Assembly (NCBI GenBank): GCA_016871805.1
Contig: VHCG01000024.1
Span: 1 to 58,700 of the forward strand
Source: Verrucomicrobiota bacterium
Lineage (GTDB): Bacteria; Verrucomicrobiota; Verrucomicrobiia; Limisphaerales; UBA9464
Length of the DNA stretch: 58,700 bases
Direction: 5' to 3'
Each line of letters starts with the position of its first letter. Position 1 is the stretch's first letter. The position numbers and the translations under genes were made by a program. The notes under the pieces are model-generated. The model was not told where the DNA came from and did no database searches. It saw only the letters and a program-made list of their open reading frames with translations. This document shows positions 32,807 through 41,226 of this stretch, piece after piece.

Positions 32807-35676
32807 CCTCCGGCGTCCCTCGTCCCTCCGGCACGAATCCATGCGGGACGGCAAAGAGCGCTTCATATCCACGAAGGCTGTGCTCTAATTTCGATGTGGC
32901 CCCGCAACCCGCCCTCCCAACTCCCAGGCCCGCGTGGCCAACCGGGACGGCAAAGAGCGCTTCATATCCACGAAGGCTGTGCTCTAATTTCGATGTGGCC
33001 CCGCAACCCGCCCTCCCAACTCCCAGGCCCGCGTGGCCAACCGGGACGGCATGGGTCTGGGGGACCGCTGCGCTGCTGACGCTGGGCAAGTCGACCCTCG
33101 GATTCGCCGCCGCTCCCGGAGGCCCCCTCCCCGCCCGACCGGTGTTCGAACGCAACATCCGACCCATCCTCAAGGCCAAGTGCTTCCAGTGCCACGGCGA
33201 GGAGGAGAAACCGAAGGGTGGAGTGGATCTCCGACTCCGCCGCTTCCTGACTGCACCCCACGCCACTGAACCCGTGGTGGTCCCCGGTCGTCCCGACACG
33301 AGCCGCCTGCTCGAGGTCGTGCGCTCCGGCGAGATGCCCAAGGCCGGCAAGGCGCTCACTCCGGACCAGGTCGCGGTGATCGAGCGCTGGATCCGTCAGG
33401 GAGCCCCAACCGCCCGACCCGAACCCCAGACCGTCCCGGCCGTCGTCATCACCGAGGAGGAACGCCAGCACTGGGCGTTCCAGCCGATCCGCCGCCCCGG
33501 GGTCCCACGGGTTCGATCGACCCGACAGGTCCGGACCCCGGTCGACCGGTTCCTTCTGGCGCCGCTGGAGTCCGAACGCCTTGGCTTCGCCCCGCCGGCT
33601 TCCCCGGAAGCGCTGATCCGACGGGTGACCTTCGACCTCACCGGCCTCCCGCCCACGCCCGAGGAGGTCGCCGCCTTCGTGGCCGATCCGTCCGATGAGG
33701 CCTACGAGCGGGTGGTCGACCGGCTGCTGGCCTCGACCGCCTATGGCGAACGCTGGGCCCGACACTGGCTCGACGTCGCCGGCTACGCGGACTCCAACGG
33801 CGGCGCCGAGGCCGACTCCGAGCGGCCCTGGGCCTGGCGCTACCGCGACTACGTCATCCGGGCGCTCAACAGCGACAAGCCGTTCGACGTCTTCATCACC
33901 GAGCAGCTGGCCGGCGATGAGCTCGTCGCCCAGCCCGGTGCGGGCCTCGAGGGGGAGGATCTCGATCGGGTCATCGCCACGGGATTCCTCCGCATGGCTC
34001 CGGATCCGACCGGCGACGGCCCGGCCGATGCCGACCTCGCCCGGAACCAGGTCATCGCCGACACCCTCCAGATCGTCTCCTCGTCGCTGCTCGGGCTGAC
34101 GGTCCAGTGCGCCCAGTGCCACGACCACCGGTATGATCCCATCCCGCAGTCCGACTACTACCGGCTGCGTGCGGTGTTCGAGCCCGCCTTCGACTGGAAG
34201 CAGTGGAAGCCACCGGGTCAGCGCGTGCTGTCTCTGATGCCGGCAGCGGACCGGGCGGCGGCGGAGCGCATTGAGACCGAGGCGAAGCAGATCGATGCGG
34301 AGGCGACGCGACTCCATGACGAGCTCATCGAGAAGTTCGTCCAGAAACAGCTCACCCTGATCCCCGAGGCCGACCGCGAACCGGTCATGGCTGCCCGCAA
34401 GACCCCCGCCGCGAAACGCACCCCGGACCACCTCGCCCTGCTCCGGAAACACCCGACGTTCCAGGACCACATCATCCTGGGCGAGATCGACCGCCCCGGG
34501 GCCGACAAGGTCGAGGAGATCCGCAAGCGGGCCACCGCCAAGCGCGCCGAGAAGCCGGCCGATCCCCAGGTCGCCTGCCTGGTCGAGGAACCCGGACGCA
34601 ACCTCCAGACGGTGCTGTTCCATCGTGGCGACCACCAACAGCCCCGCGGCGGGGTCAGTCCCGGACTCCTCACCCTCCACGGACTCGGTGGTCTGACAAT
34701 CGACATCCCCTCGACCAACGCCGCAACCCGGACCACCGGACGTCGGCTCGAACTCGCCCGCCGCCTGACCGACCGTTCGAATCCCCTCACCGCACGCGTC
34801 CTGGTGAACCGCGTCTGGCTCCACCACTTCGGCTCGGGACTCGTCGGCACCCCCGGGGACTTTGGCGCCCTCGGGGAACGTCCCACCCATCCCGAGCTGC
34901 TCGACTGGTTGGCCGACGCCTTCATCGCCAGCGGCTGGCGGCTCAAACCCCTCCACCGCCTCCTCGTGACCAGTGCCGCCTACCGCCAGGGCACCGTGAA
35001 CCCGTCGGCCCAGCGTCGGGATCCCGACAACCGCCTGCTCGGACGCGCCCGGCTCCGGCGCCTCGACGCCGAGAGTCTCCGCGACGGCCTGCTGGCGGTG
35101 AGCGGCCGACTGGATCCCCGGCCGTTCGGCCCCCCGGTGCCGGTGGCGATCAACCCCCATGGCCAGTGCGTCGTGGGACGCCAGAAGCGCGACGGTAACG
35201 GCGACGCGGTCGGGGTCGACGCCCTCGGATCCGACGAGTTCCGTCGGACCGTCTACGTCCAGGTCCGCCGGTCGACGCCCGTTGGGGTCCTCGAAACATT
35301 CGACGCCCCCGTGGTGAACCCGAACTGCGAGGTGCGCGCGCTGTCCACGGTCGCCCCGCAGTCGCTGATGTTCCTGAACGACGCCTTCATTCTGGAGCGT
35401 TCCAAGGATCTAGCCGAGCGGCTGCTCCGCGAGAAGCCGGAGGATCCCACGGGGCGCCTGGTCCGGCTGTGGCTCCTTCTCTTCTCGAGGCCGCCCTCCG
35501 CCGACGAGCTGCGCCGCACCGAAGCCTACCTCGTCCGCCAGGCAATCCACCTTGCGCCGCCGTCCGGCGGGCCGGTCGATCCCAAGGCCCCGCCGAAGCC
35601 ATCCCCCGAAGCCCAGGCTCTCGCCAGCCTGTGTCAGGTCCTGATGGGCTCGAACGAATTCCTATACGTCGACTGA
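32803..35676 (+). CDS. PSCyt1 / DUF1549 / DUF1553 (PSD1) protein
   Basis: 957 residues if the GTG at 32803 (overlapping the upstream TGA) is used; the GTG at 32995 is the alternative, giving a short N-region before the hydrophobic segment WGTAALLTLGKSTLGFAAA. Domains: planctomycete cytochrome c with C127-FQC-H131 (RPILKAKCFQCHGEEEKPKG), DUF1549/PSCyt2 (RVTFDLTGLPPTPEEVAAFV, WARHWLDVAGYADSNG), a coiled acidic-basic middle (AERIETEAKQIDAEATRLHD), and DUF1553/PSD1 (NPLTARVLVNRVWLHHFGSG, FGALGERPTHPELLDWLA). The family always accompanies DUF1501 proteins, as here, and is thought to act in polysaccharide-linked oxidation at the cell surface; biochemistry is unclear. The 5' end contains a 99-bp tandem duplication (33 residues, twice). 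Confidence 0.88.
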   Translation: MTSGVPRPSGTNPCGTAKSASYPRRLCSNFDVAPQPALPTPRPAWPTGTAKSASYPRRLCSNFDVAPQPALPTPRPAWPTGTAWVWGTAALLTLGKSTLGFAAAPGGPLPARPVFERNIRPILKAKCFQCHGEEEKPKGGVDLRLRRFLTAPHATEPVVVPGRPDTSRLLEVVRSGEMPKAGKALTPDQVAVIERWIRQGAPTARPEPQTVPAVVITEEERQHWAFQPIRRPGVPRVRSTRQVRTPVDRFLLAPLESERLGFAPPASPEALIRRVTFDLTGLPPTPEEVAAFVADPSDEAYERVVDRLLASTAYGERWARHWLDVAGYADSNGGAEADSERPWAWRYRDYVIRALNSDKPFDVFITEQLAGDELVAQPGAGLEGEDLDRVIATGFLRMAPDPTGDGPADADLARNQVIADTLQIVSSSLLGLTVQCAQCHDHRYDPIPQSDYYRLRAVFEPAFDWKQWKPPGQRVLSLMPAADRAAAERIETEAKQIDAEATRLHDELIEKFVQKQLTLIPEADREPVMAARKTPAAKRTPDHLALLRKHPTFQDHIILGEIDRPGADKVEEIRKRATAKRAEKPADPQVACLVEEPGRNLQTVLFHRGDHQQPRGGVSPGLLTLHGLGGLTIDIPSTNAATRTTGRRLELARRLTDRSNPLTARVLVNRVWLHHFGSGLVGTPGDFGALGERPTHPELLDWLADAFIASGWRLKPLHRLLVTSAAYRQGTVNPSAQRRDPDNRLLGRARLRRLDAESLRDGLLAVSGRLDPRPFGPPVPVAINPHGQCVVGRQKRDGNGDAVGVDALGSDEFRRTVYVQVRRSTPVGVLETFDAPVVNPNCEVRALSTVAPQSLMFLNDAFILERSKDLAERLLREKPEDPTGRLVRLWLLLFSRPPSADELRRTEAYLVRQAIHLAPPSGGPVDPKAPPKPSPEAQALASLCQVLMGSNEFLYVD
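32844..33051 (+). repeat. 99-bp tandem duplication, two copies plus 10 bp
   Basis: CGGGACGGCAAAGAGCGCTT... begins at 32844 and again at 32943; a third start (CGGGACGGCA) is at 33042-33051. The unit is 99 bp, exactly 33 codons, so it keeps the PSD1 frame and repeats the peptide ending in ...PALPTPRPAWPTGTA. Each unit contains AGAGC...GCTCT (a weak hairpin) and a GTG that could start translation. The copies look identical, which suggests a recent event. Confidence 0.9.
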
Positions 35677-35677
35677 C

Positions 35678-37138
35678 ATGAACCCTCCCGGATCCCAGTC
35701 TCTCGGATGCTGTTCCCGGCGCCATTTCCTCGGAGCAGGCACGTTCGGCCTGGGGTCGACCGCCCTCGCCTGGATGCTGCAGCAGGACGGCCTGCTGGCG
35801 GCGCCGGCCCGACCCGAGCTCGAGCCGCAGCGGTACGACCTGCTTCCGAAGCCCGGACACCATCCGGCCCAGGCCCGGGCCATGATCTCGATCCTGATGA
35901 TCGGCGGTCCAAGCCAGATGGACCTCTTCGACCCGAAGCCGCTGCTCAAGGAATGGGAGGGACGCTCGTTCCCCGGCGAGCTGAAGTTCGACAACGCCGG
36001 CCAGGCGAGCTCGAAGGTGATGCCCGGCCTGTGGGAGTTCCAACGCCACGGGCAGTCGGGCACCGAGCTGTCGTCGCTCCTGCCCCACCTCGCCGGGGTG
36101 GTGGACGAGCTCTGCATCATCCGGTCCATGCGGACCGGCGTGAACAACCACGGCCAGTCGCTCCACGCCCTGACCAACGGTCGGATCACCCACGGCGCAC
36201 CGGTCCTGGGCAGCTGGCTGGGCTACGGCCTCGGCAACGAGAGCCAGGATCTCCCGGCGTTTCTGACCCTGACCCATCCGTCAGGCCTTCCGCTCCTCGC
36301 GGAGCACAACTGGTCGAACGGATGGCTCCCCTCCCTCTATCAGGGCACGGTGGTGCGTCCGACGGAACCCCGTCTGCTCAACCTCGATCCCCCCGCCCAC
36401 CTGCGGGGTCTGCCCCAGGAGCGTCAGCTGGAGCTGTTGCGGGAGCTGAACCGGGGCCATCGGGAGCGACACCCGGGCGAGCACGACCTCGACGCCCGGA
36501 TCAGCAGCTACGAGCTCGCCGCCCGGATGCAGACCGCGGCCAAGGAGGCCACGGACATCCGTTCGGAAAGCCCAGCCACACTGCGGCTCTACGGCATCGA
36601 CAACGACCTGACCCGCGACTACGGCACGCGCTGCCTGATCGCCCGTCGACTCGTCGAGCGCGGCGTGCGGTTCGTGCAGATCATCAACAACGGCCAGAGC
36701 TGGGACCACCACAGCAATCTGTACAAGGCCCTGCCCGAGGTCTGCGTGCGCAGCGACCAGCCCGTCGCCGCACTGGTCCGCGACCTCAAGGGCCGCGGGC
36801 TCCTGGACTCCACCCTGGTCCACTGGGGCGGCGAGATGGGACGTCTGCCGGTGATCCAGAACGACGGTCCGAAGGACAAGGTGGGCCGCGACCACAACAC
36901 GTATGGGTTCACGATGTGGCTGGCGGGCGGTGGGATCCGGGGCGGGATGACGTTCGGTGAGACGGACGAGTGGGGCCACCACGCGGTGAAGGACATCGTG
37001 TCGCACCACGACTACCACGCGACGCTGCTGCATCTGTTCGGTCTGGACCACCAGCGGCTGGTGTACCGTCGGGCGGGCCGCGAGCTGAGCCTCACCGACG
37101 GCAAGCCGGCGCGCGTGGTGCGGGAGATCCTGGCCTGA
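35678..37138 (+). CDS. DUF1501 protein with Tat signal
   Basis: 486 residues starting 1 base after the PSD1 stop. The N-terminus CCSRRHFLGAGTFGLGSTAL is a twin-arginine signal (SRRHFLG). Family landmarks: ILMIGGPSQMDLFDPKPLL, SSLLPHLAGVVDELCIIRSM (then RTGVNNH), GAPVLGSWLGYGLGNESQDL, CLIARRLVERGVRFVQII, VHWGGEMGRLPVIQ and GRDHNTYGFTMWLAGGGIRG. The fold is alkaline-phosphatase/sulfatase-like; no reaction is proven. Export folded through Tat to the periplasm or surface fits a cofactor- or metal-containing partner of the PSD1 protein. Last gene of the coupled group that begins at 30131. Confidence 0.9.
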   Translation: MNPPGSQSLGCCSRRHFLGAGTFGLGSTALAWMLQQDGLLAAPARPELEPQRYDLLPKPGHHPAQARAMISILMIGGPSQMDLFDPKPLLKEWEGRSFPGELKFDNAGQASSKVMPGLWEFQRHGQSGTELSSLLPHLAGVVDELCIIRSMRTGVNNHGQSLHALTNGRITHGAPVLGSWLGYGLGNESQDLPAFLTLTHPSGLPLLAEHNWSNGWLPSLYQGTVVRPTEPRLLNLDPPAHLRGLPQERQLELLRELNRGHRERHPGEHDLDARISSYELAARMQTAAKEATDIRSESPATLRLYGIDNDLTRDYGTRCLIARRLVERGVRFVQIINNGQSWDHHSNLYKALPEVCVRSDQPVAALVRDLKGRGLLDSTLVHWGGEMGRLPVIQNDGPKDKVGRDHNTYGFTMWLAGGGIRGGMTFGETDEWGHHAVKDIVSHHDYHATLLHLFGLDHQRLVYRRAGRELSLTDGKPARVVREILA

Positions 37139-37165
37139 TTCCGCCACGCGGAGGGGGCGGAGGGG

Positions 37166-37366
37166 ACTTACACGAAGACGCGGAGGAGGCTTTTTTTGGA
37201 TCGTGGCTGGACGGGCGGTCGATCTCCGAAGCCCTTAGCGACGAAATACCCTTGGTGAATGCACCCCGCGATATGGGGCAGCGCATCACCCCAAATTTCG
37301 AACCTCCCCCCAAAAAAACCCCTCTTTTCCCTTTCCCCCTCCGTGTCTCCGCGTCGCCGTGTGAGT
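37166..37366. repeat. MITE-like inverted-repeat element, copy 2
   Basis: Left arm ACTTACACGAAGACGCGGAG, then GAGGC (37166-37190); right arm CTCCGTGTCTCCGCGTCGCC, then GTGTGAGT (37339-37366). Next to the arms are a T7 tract (37192-37198) and an A7 tract (about 37313-37319), which extend the symmetry. Inside, GGTGAATGC... GCATCACC (37254-37290) recalls the hairpin family at 6510 and 23380. It lies between two convergent stops and has no ORF. Confidence 0.75.
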
Positions 37367-37379
37367 CCCCTCCGCCCTC

Positions 37380-38516
37380 TCACCGCACAAAGACCACGCA
37401 GACCGGACTGCCCACGGTCACCGGCTTGCCGTGCGACGTCAGCCGACCCGTCCGACCATCCACCCGGAAGATCGAGATCGAATCCGACGACTGGTTCGCC
37501 GCCCACAGGAAGCGTCCCGAGGGGTCCAGGTTGAAGTTGCGGGGGGTCTTTCCACCGGTGGGAACCCGCTCCACGAACGTCATCCGGCCATCCTTGCCGA
37601 CCGTGTAGACCACGATCGAATCGTCGCCGCGGTTCGATCCATAGACGAACCGACCATTGGGGTGGACACACAACTGGGCCGTCGAGTTGCCCGCCACAGG
37701 ACCGCCGGGGAGGGTCGTGACCGTGTCGACCTCCGCCAACGCACCCGTCTTCCAGTCCACGGTGAACCCGGTCAGCGTCGACAGGATCTCGTTGATCACG
37801 AAGGCACGATGTCCGTCCGGGGCGAACGCGAAATGACGGGGTCCACTGCCCGGGGCGAGCGCAACGGAGTCGGGAACGGCCGGCGTCAGGGTGCCCGCGA
37901 CCGGATCGAACCGGTGGATGTAGACCCGATCGGTCCCGAGGTCGGCGACGTAGGCGTGGCGTCCGTCGGGCGACAGATTGACCGAGTGGGCATGGGGTTC
38001 CTTCTGACGCGAGGCGTCCACGCTCGATCCGCGGTGCTGGATCAGCGCCGACCGGGGTCTGAGGGAGCCATCGGGATCGACCGGCAGCACGACGGTGCTG
38101 CCACCGGTGTAGTTGGCGGCCAGGACGCATCGACCGGAGGCGTCGATCGTCAGATGGCAGGGCGCACCGCCACCTGCGGACTGCTGGTTGAGTTCCTGCA
38201 GGGACCCATCGGCACGCCCGATCGAGAACGCCGTCAGATATCCCCCCGGCCCGCCCTTCCAGCGATCGGTCTCATTGACGGCATACAGGAAACGACCGTT
38301 GGGCGACGGCACGAGGAACGACGGATTCTCTGACTTCGCCGCAAGGATCTTCCCGGTCACCTCGCCCGATTGGTTGTCGAACCCGAACGCATAGATCCCC
38401 TCGCTGGATCCTCCGGTGTAGCTGCCGACAAACACCCGCAGCGTCTCCGCCCTGACGTTCATGATGCAGAGGAGGCCCAGGGCAACGACGCGACGGCAAT
38501 TCCAAACAGGGATCAT
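37380..38516 (-). CDS. secreted lactonase-family seven-bladed propeller (6-phosphogluconolactonase-like)
   Basis: 378 residues with a signal peptide (CRRVVALGLLCIMNVRAETL). It follows the YbhE/Pgl lactonase family closely: FVGSYTGGSSEGIYAFGFD, ENPSFLVPSPNGRFLYAVNE, GGGAPCHLTIDASGRCVLAA (then NYTGGS), KEPHAHSVNLSPDGRHAYVA (then DLGTDRVYIHRFD), GSGPRHFAFAPDGHRAFVIN (then E), and GGKTPRNFNLDPSGRFLWAA (then NQ). Cytosolic relatives hydrolyse 6-phosphogluconolactone; exported ones like this probably open other sugar lactones, which would fit the sugar dehydrogenase at 30131 (its product would be a lactone). This link is inference. ATG at 38516. Confidence 0.87.
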   Translation of the reverse strand: MIPVWNCRRVVALGLLCIMNVRAETLRVFVGSYTGGSSEGIYAFGFDNQSGEVTGKILAAKSENPSFLVPSPNGRFLYAVNETDRWKGGPGGYLTAFSIGRADGSLQELNQQSAGGGAPCHLTIDASGRCVLAANYTGGSTVVLPVDPDGSLRPRSALIQHRGSSVDASRQKEPHAHSVNLSPDGRHAYVADLGTDRVYIHRFDPVAGTLTPAVPDSVALAPGSGPRHFAFAPDGHRAFVINEILSTLTGFTVDWKTGALAEVDTVTTLPGGPVAGNSTAQLCVHPNGRFVYGSNRGDDSIVVYTVGKDGRMTFVERVPTGGKTPRNFNLDPSGRFLWAANQSSDSISIFRVDGRTGRLTSHGKPVTVGSPVCVVFVR

Positions 38517-38585
38517 GTCCCGAAGGCTATCCCCGTCCGGTCCGGGTTGCGACCGGGAAAGTCCTGTCCCGCCCGTGGATGGATT

Positions 38586-41066
38586 TCAGGCGAGGATCCG
38601 TTTCCGGTCCGGGTCATGCCAGGGCTTCAGGGACACCCGTGCCGGGAGGTCCCGGCCATTGACCCGGATGTGGTAGGTCCCGGAGAGGACGTGGTCGGCC
38701 GTGACCGGTGCGGGTCCCTTCACATACCCGAGCGCCACGCCGGCACCGACCGTGTGGCCGTAGCTGCCGCTGGTGGTGTAGCCCACCGTGACCCCATTGC
38801 GGAGGATGGGCTCGCTGCCCCAGAGCACAGGCTCGGGATCCTCGACGGCGAATAGGGCAAGCCGCTTGCCGACGCCCTGCTCGCGCTGACGCAGGAGCGC
38901 CTCGCGTCCAACGAACCCGCCGGTCTTGTCCCACGCGACAGCAAATCCGAGTCCCGCCTCGATGGGGGTCTCGTCCGGGGAGAGCTCCGCACCGAATGCG
39001 CGGAACCCCTTCTCCAGCCGGAGTGAGTTGATCGCGTAGTGGCCCGCCTGGACCAGGCCGAGATCGGCACCCGCTGCGCAGAGCGCATCGAAGGCGGTGG
39101 CCAACTGGTCGACCGGGACGTGCAGCTCCCAGCCGAGCTCCCCGACATACGTGATCCGGACCGCGCGGGCGGTCGCCATCCCGACGGCGATCGAGTGCAT
39201 CGTGCCGAACGGAAACGCCGGGGAGGACAGGTCCGCTTCGGTGACCCTCGACAGGAGCTCGCGCGATCGGGGTCCCATGACGCCGAGAACGCCCCAGCCC
39301 GAGGTCACGTCGAGCACCTCCACACGGTCGGTCGGTCGGAGGTGGCGTCGGACCCAGTCGAGGTCCCGTCGGGGCTGCGTCGTGCCCGTGATGAGATAGA
39401 ACTCGTCGCGACCCACCCGGACCACGGTCAGGTCGCTCTCGAACCCGCCGCGCCCGTTGAGCATGGCCGTGTAGACCACCCGACCCGGGGCGACCCCGAC
39501 GTCGTTGGCGCACAGGCGCTGGAGGACGGCCTCCGCGTCGGTTCCCCGGACCACCAGCTTGCCGAAGCCGGACTGGTCGAACAGGGCGACGGATTCCCGG
39601 GCGGCCCGATGCTCGGCGGCGTGGTTCGGGAACCAGTTCTGGCGGCCAAAGCTGTAGTCCATCGCCGGCGTCCGGGCGCCCTCCGGACGCGTGAACCAGT
39701 TGGGACGCTCCCAGCCGCCCTTCACCCCGAAGCTGGCCCCGAGCGCCGCGAGACGGTCATGAAGCGGACTCATCCGGACGTTCCGGGCGGTCTCGGGTTC
39801 GCGGTTGGGCCACGCCATCTGGTAGTGCAGCCCCAGGACCTCGACCACGCGGGACCGCAGGTAGGCCCGGTTGTTGGCCCAGGGACCGAACCGCCGCACA
39901 TCCACGCTCCAGAGATCGAGCGAGGGCTGTCCCTCGAGGATCCACTCGGCAAGGTATTTGCCCGCACCGCCGGCGCTGGCGATGCCCACGGAGTTGAAGC
40001 CGCAGGCGACGAAAAGCGACCGCAGCTCGGGCGTCTCGCCCATCAGGAAGTTGTTGTCGGGCGTGAAGCTCTCCGGGCCGTTCACGAACCTCTCGAAGCC
40101 ACTGGTCTGCAGCGCCGGGATCCGATGCTTCCCGTGGGCCAGCGGGACCGAGAACTTGTCCCAATCCGCCTCGAGCAGCTGGAACGAGAACCGGTCGGGC
40201 ACCCGGTCGACCTTCCACGGCTTCGACTCCGCCTGGAACGCCCCGAGCACCACCCGGTTGCCCTCGCCCCGAAAATACAGGCACCGGTCGGGATCCCGTC
40301 CGACCGGCAGCTCGTCGAAGGCGCCCTCGATCGGGTTGCTGACGAGGTAGTGGTGTTCGACCGGATGCAGCGGGAGGCTGACCCCGCAGCGGAGTCCGAT
40401 CTGCCGCGCCCACATGCCACCGGTGAGCACAACGATGTCGGCCTGGAGGACCCGGTCCTCGACGGATCCATCCGGGTGGGTGAAGGACACGCGCACCCCG
40501 GTCGCCCGGCCGTCGGCGTGGAGGATGTCGACCACGCGGGCGTTCTCGACCACACGGGCGCCCCGCATCGAGGCCCCCTTGGCGAGGGCGAGGGTGACCT
40601 CCTTCGGGATCACCTTGCCGTCGTGCGGCAGCCAGGCCGATCCCAGGACGTCGTCGACCCGGAGGAGCGGCCACCGCTCCTGGGTCTCCCGTGCGTCGAC
40701 CAGATGCGACTCCACCCCGAAATACTCGGCCATCGCGCAGGTCCGCTGGAGCTGGGTCAGGCGGGCCGGGGTGGTCGCCGCGATCAGGCTGCCGACCTGC
40801 TTCCACCCCACGGGATGCCCCGTCTCCTTCTCCAGGCCGGCATAGAGCTCGGCGCTGTACTTGTTGATGGCGGTCAGACTGGTGGACGTCCGGAGGCGTC
40901 CGACCAATCCCGCGGCATGCCAGGTTGTTCCCCCGGCAAGCGCCGTCTGCTCCAGCAGGACGACATCGGTCCAGCCGAGCCGGGTGAGATGGTAGGCCAC
41001 GCTGGCGCCGACGATGCCGCCACCGACGACGACGACGCGGGTGGACGAGGGGAAAGGGGACGACAT
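38586..41066 (-). CDS. dimethylglycine/sarcosine-dehydrogenase-like FAD enzyme with GcvT domain
   Basis: 826 residues. N-terminal DAO-type FAD domain with G15-GG-IVG20 and the motif TTWHAAGL; H50 matches the His that binds FAD covalently in mitochondrial dimethylglycine and sarcosine dehydrogenases. FAO-like middle, then C-terminal aminomethyltransferase (GcvT/DUF1989-free) tetrahydrofolate domain (SGFGKLVVRGTDAEAVLQRL, GVLGVMGPRSRELLSRV, ITYVGELGWELHVPVDQL, RLEKGFRAFGAELSPDETPI, then EAGL). The reaction is oxidative N-demethylation of a secondary or tertiary amine with the C1 unit passed to folate. The ATG at 41066 starts right before the FAD strand. It is divergent from phnW and the PbfA-like gene, so an N-methylated aminophosphonate is a candidate substrate; dimethylglycine or sarcosine remain possible. 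Confidence 0.88.
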   Translation of the reverse strand: MSSPFPSSTRVVVVGGGIVGASVAYHLTRLGWTDVVLLEQTALAGGTTWHAAGLVGRLRTSTSLTAINKYSAELYAGLEKETGHPVGWKQVGSLIAATTPARLTQLQRTCAMAEYFGVESHLVDARETQERWPLLRVDDVLGSAWLPHDGKVIPKEVTLALAKGASMRGARVVENARVVDILHADGRATGVRVSFTHPDGSVEDRVLQADIVVLTGGMWARQIGLRCGVSLPLHPVEHHYLVSNPIEGAFDELPVGRDPDRCLYFRGEGNRVVLGAFQAESKPWKVDRVPDRFSFQLLEADWDKFSVPLAHGKHRIPALQTSGFERFVNGPESFTPDNNFLMGETPELRSLFVACGFNSVGIASAGGAGKYLAEWILEGQPSLDLWSVDVRRFGPWANNRAYLRSRVVEVLGLHYQMAWPNREPETARNVRMSPLHDRLAALGASFGVKGGWERPNWFTRPEGARTPAMDYSFGRQNWFPNHAAEHRAARESVALFDQSGFGKLVVRGTDAEAVLQRLCANDVGVAPGRVVYTAMLNGRGGFESDLTVVRVGRDEFYLITGTTQPRRDLDWVRRHLRPTDRVEVLDVTSGWGVLGVMGPRSRELLSRVTEADLSSPAFPFGTMHSIAVGMATARAVRITYVGELGWELHVPVDQLATAFDALCAAGADLGLVQAGHYAINSLRLEKGFRAFGAELSPDETPIEAGLGFAVAWDKTGGFVGREALLRQREQGVGKRLALFAVEDPEPVLWGSEPILRNGVTVGYTTSGSYGHTVGAGVALGYVKGPAPVTADHVLSGTYHIRVNGRDLPARVSLKPWHDPDRKRILA

Positions 41067-41226
41067 GACGGACGTTGAGGTATCCGAACCCGGTTCCGGC
41101 GGCCATGCCGAAGTGTGTGACGAATCCGCCAACCGCGTCCTCGACCCCTTTCGGGCCCGTCTGGACAGCGCGAGTCCGCGGGCTTGAACGTTCGGTGAAA
41201 GACTGGACTCTTTGCGTCCTCAAGTG
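41067..41226. promoter_or_regulatory. divergent control region of the aminophosphonate-type locus
   Basis: 160 bases between the FAD-enzyme start (minus) and the phnW start (plus). No ORF for a regulator lies within it, and no clear promoter pair was found; the shared region suggests co-regulation. Confidence 0.4.

Noticed and set aside
32844..33051. CRISPR-like repeat
   Set aside because: The units are directly adjacent with no spacers and lie in frame in a gene; it is a tandem duplication.
39039..41078. Open frame of 679 codons on the plus strand
   Set aside because: Antisense shadow of the FAD/GcvT enzyme, whose motifs are unambiguous.
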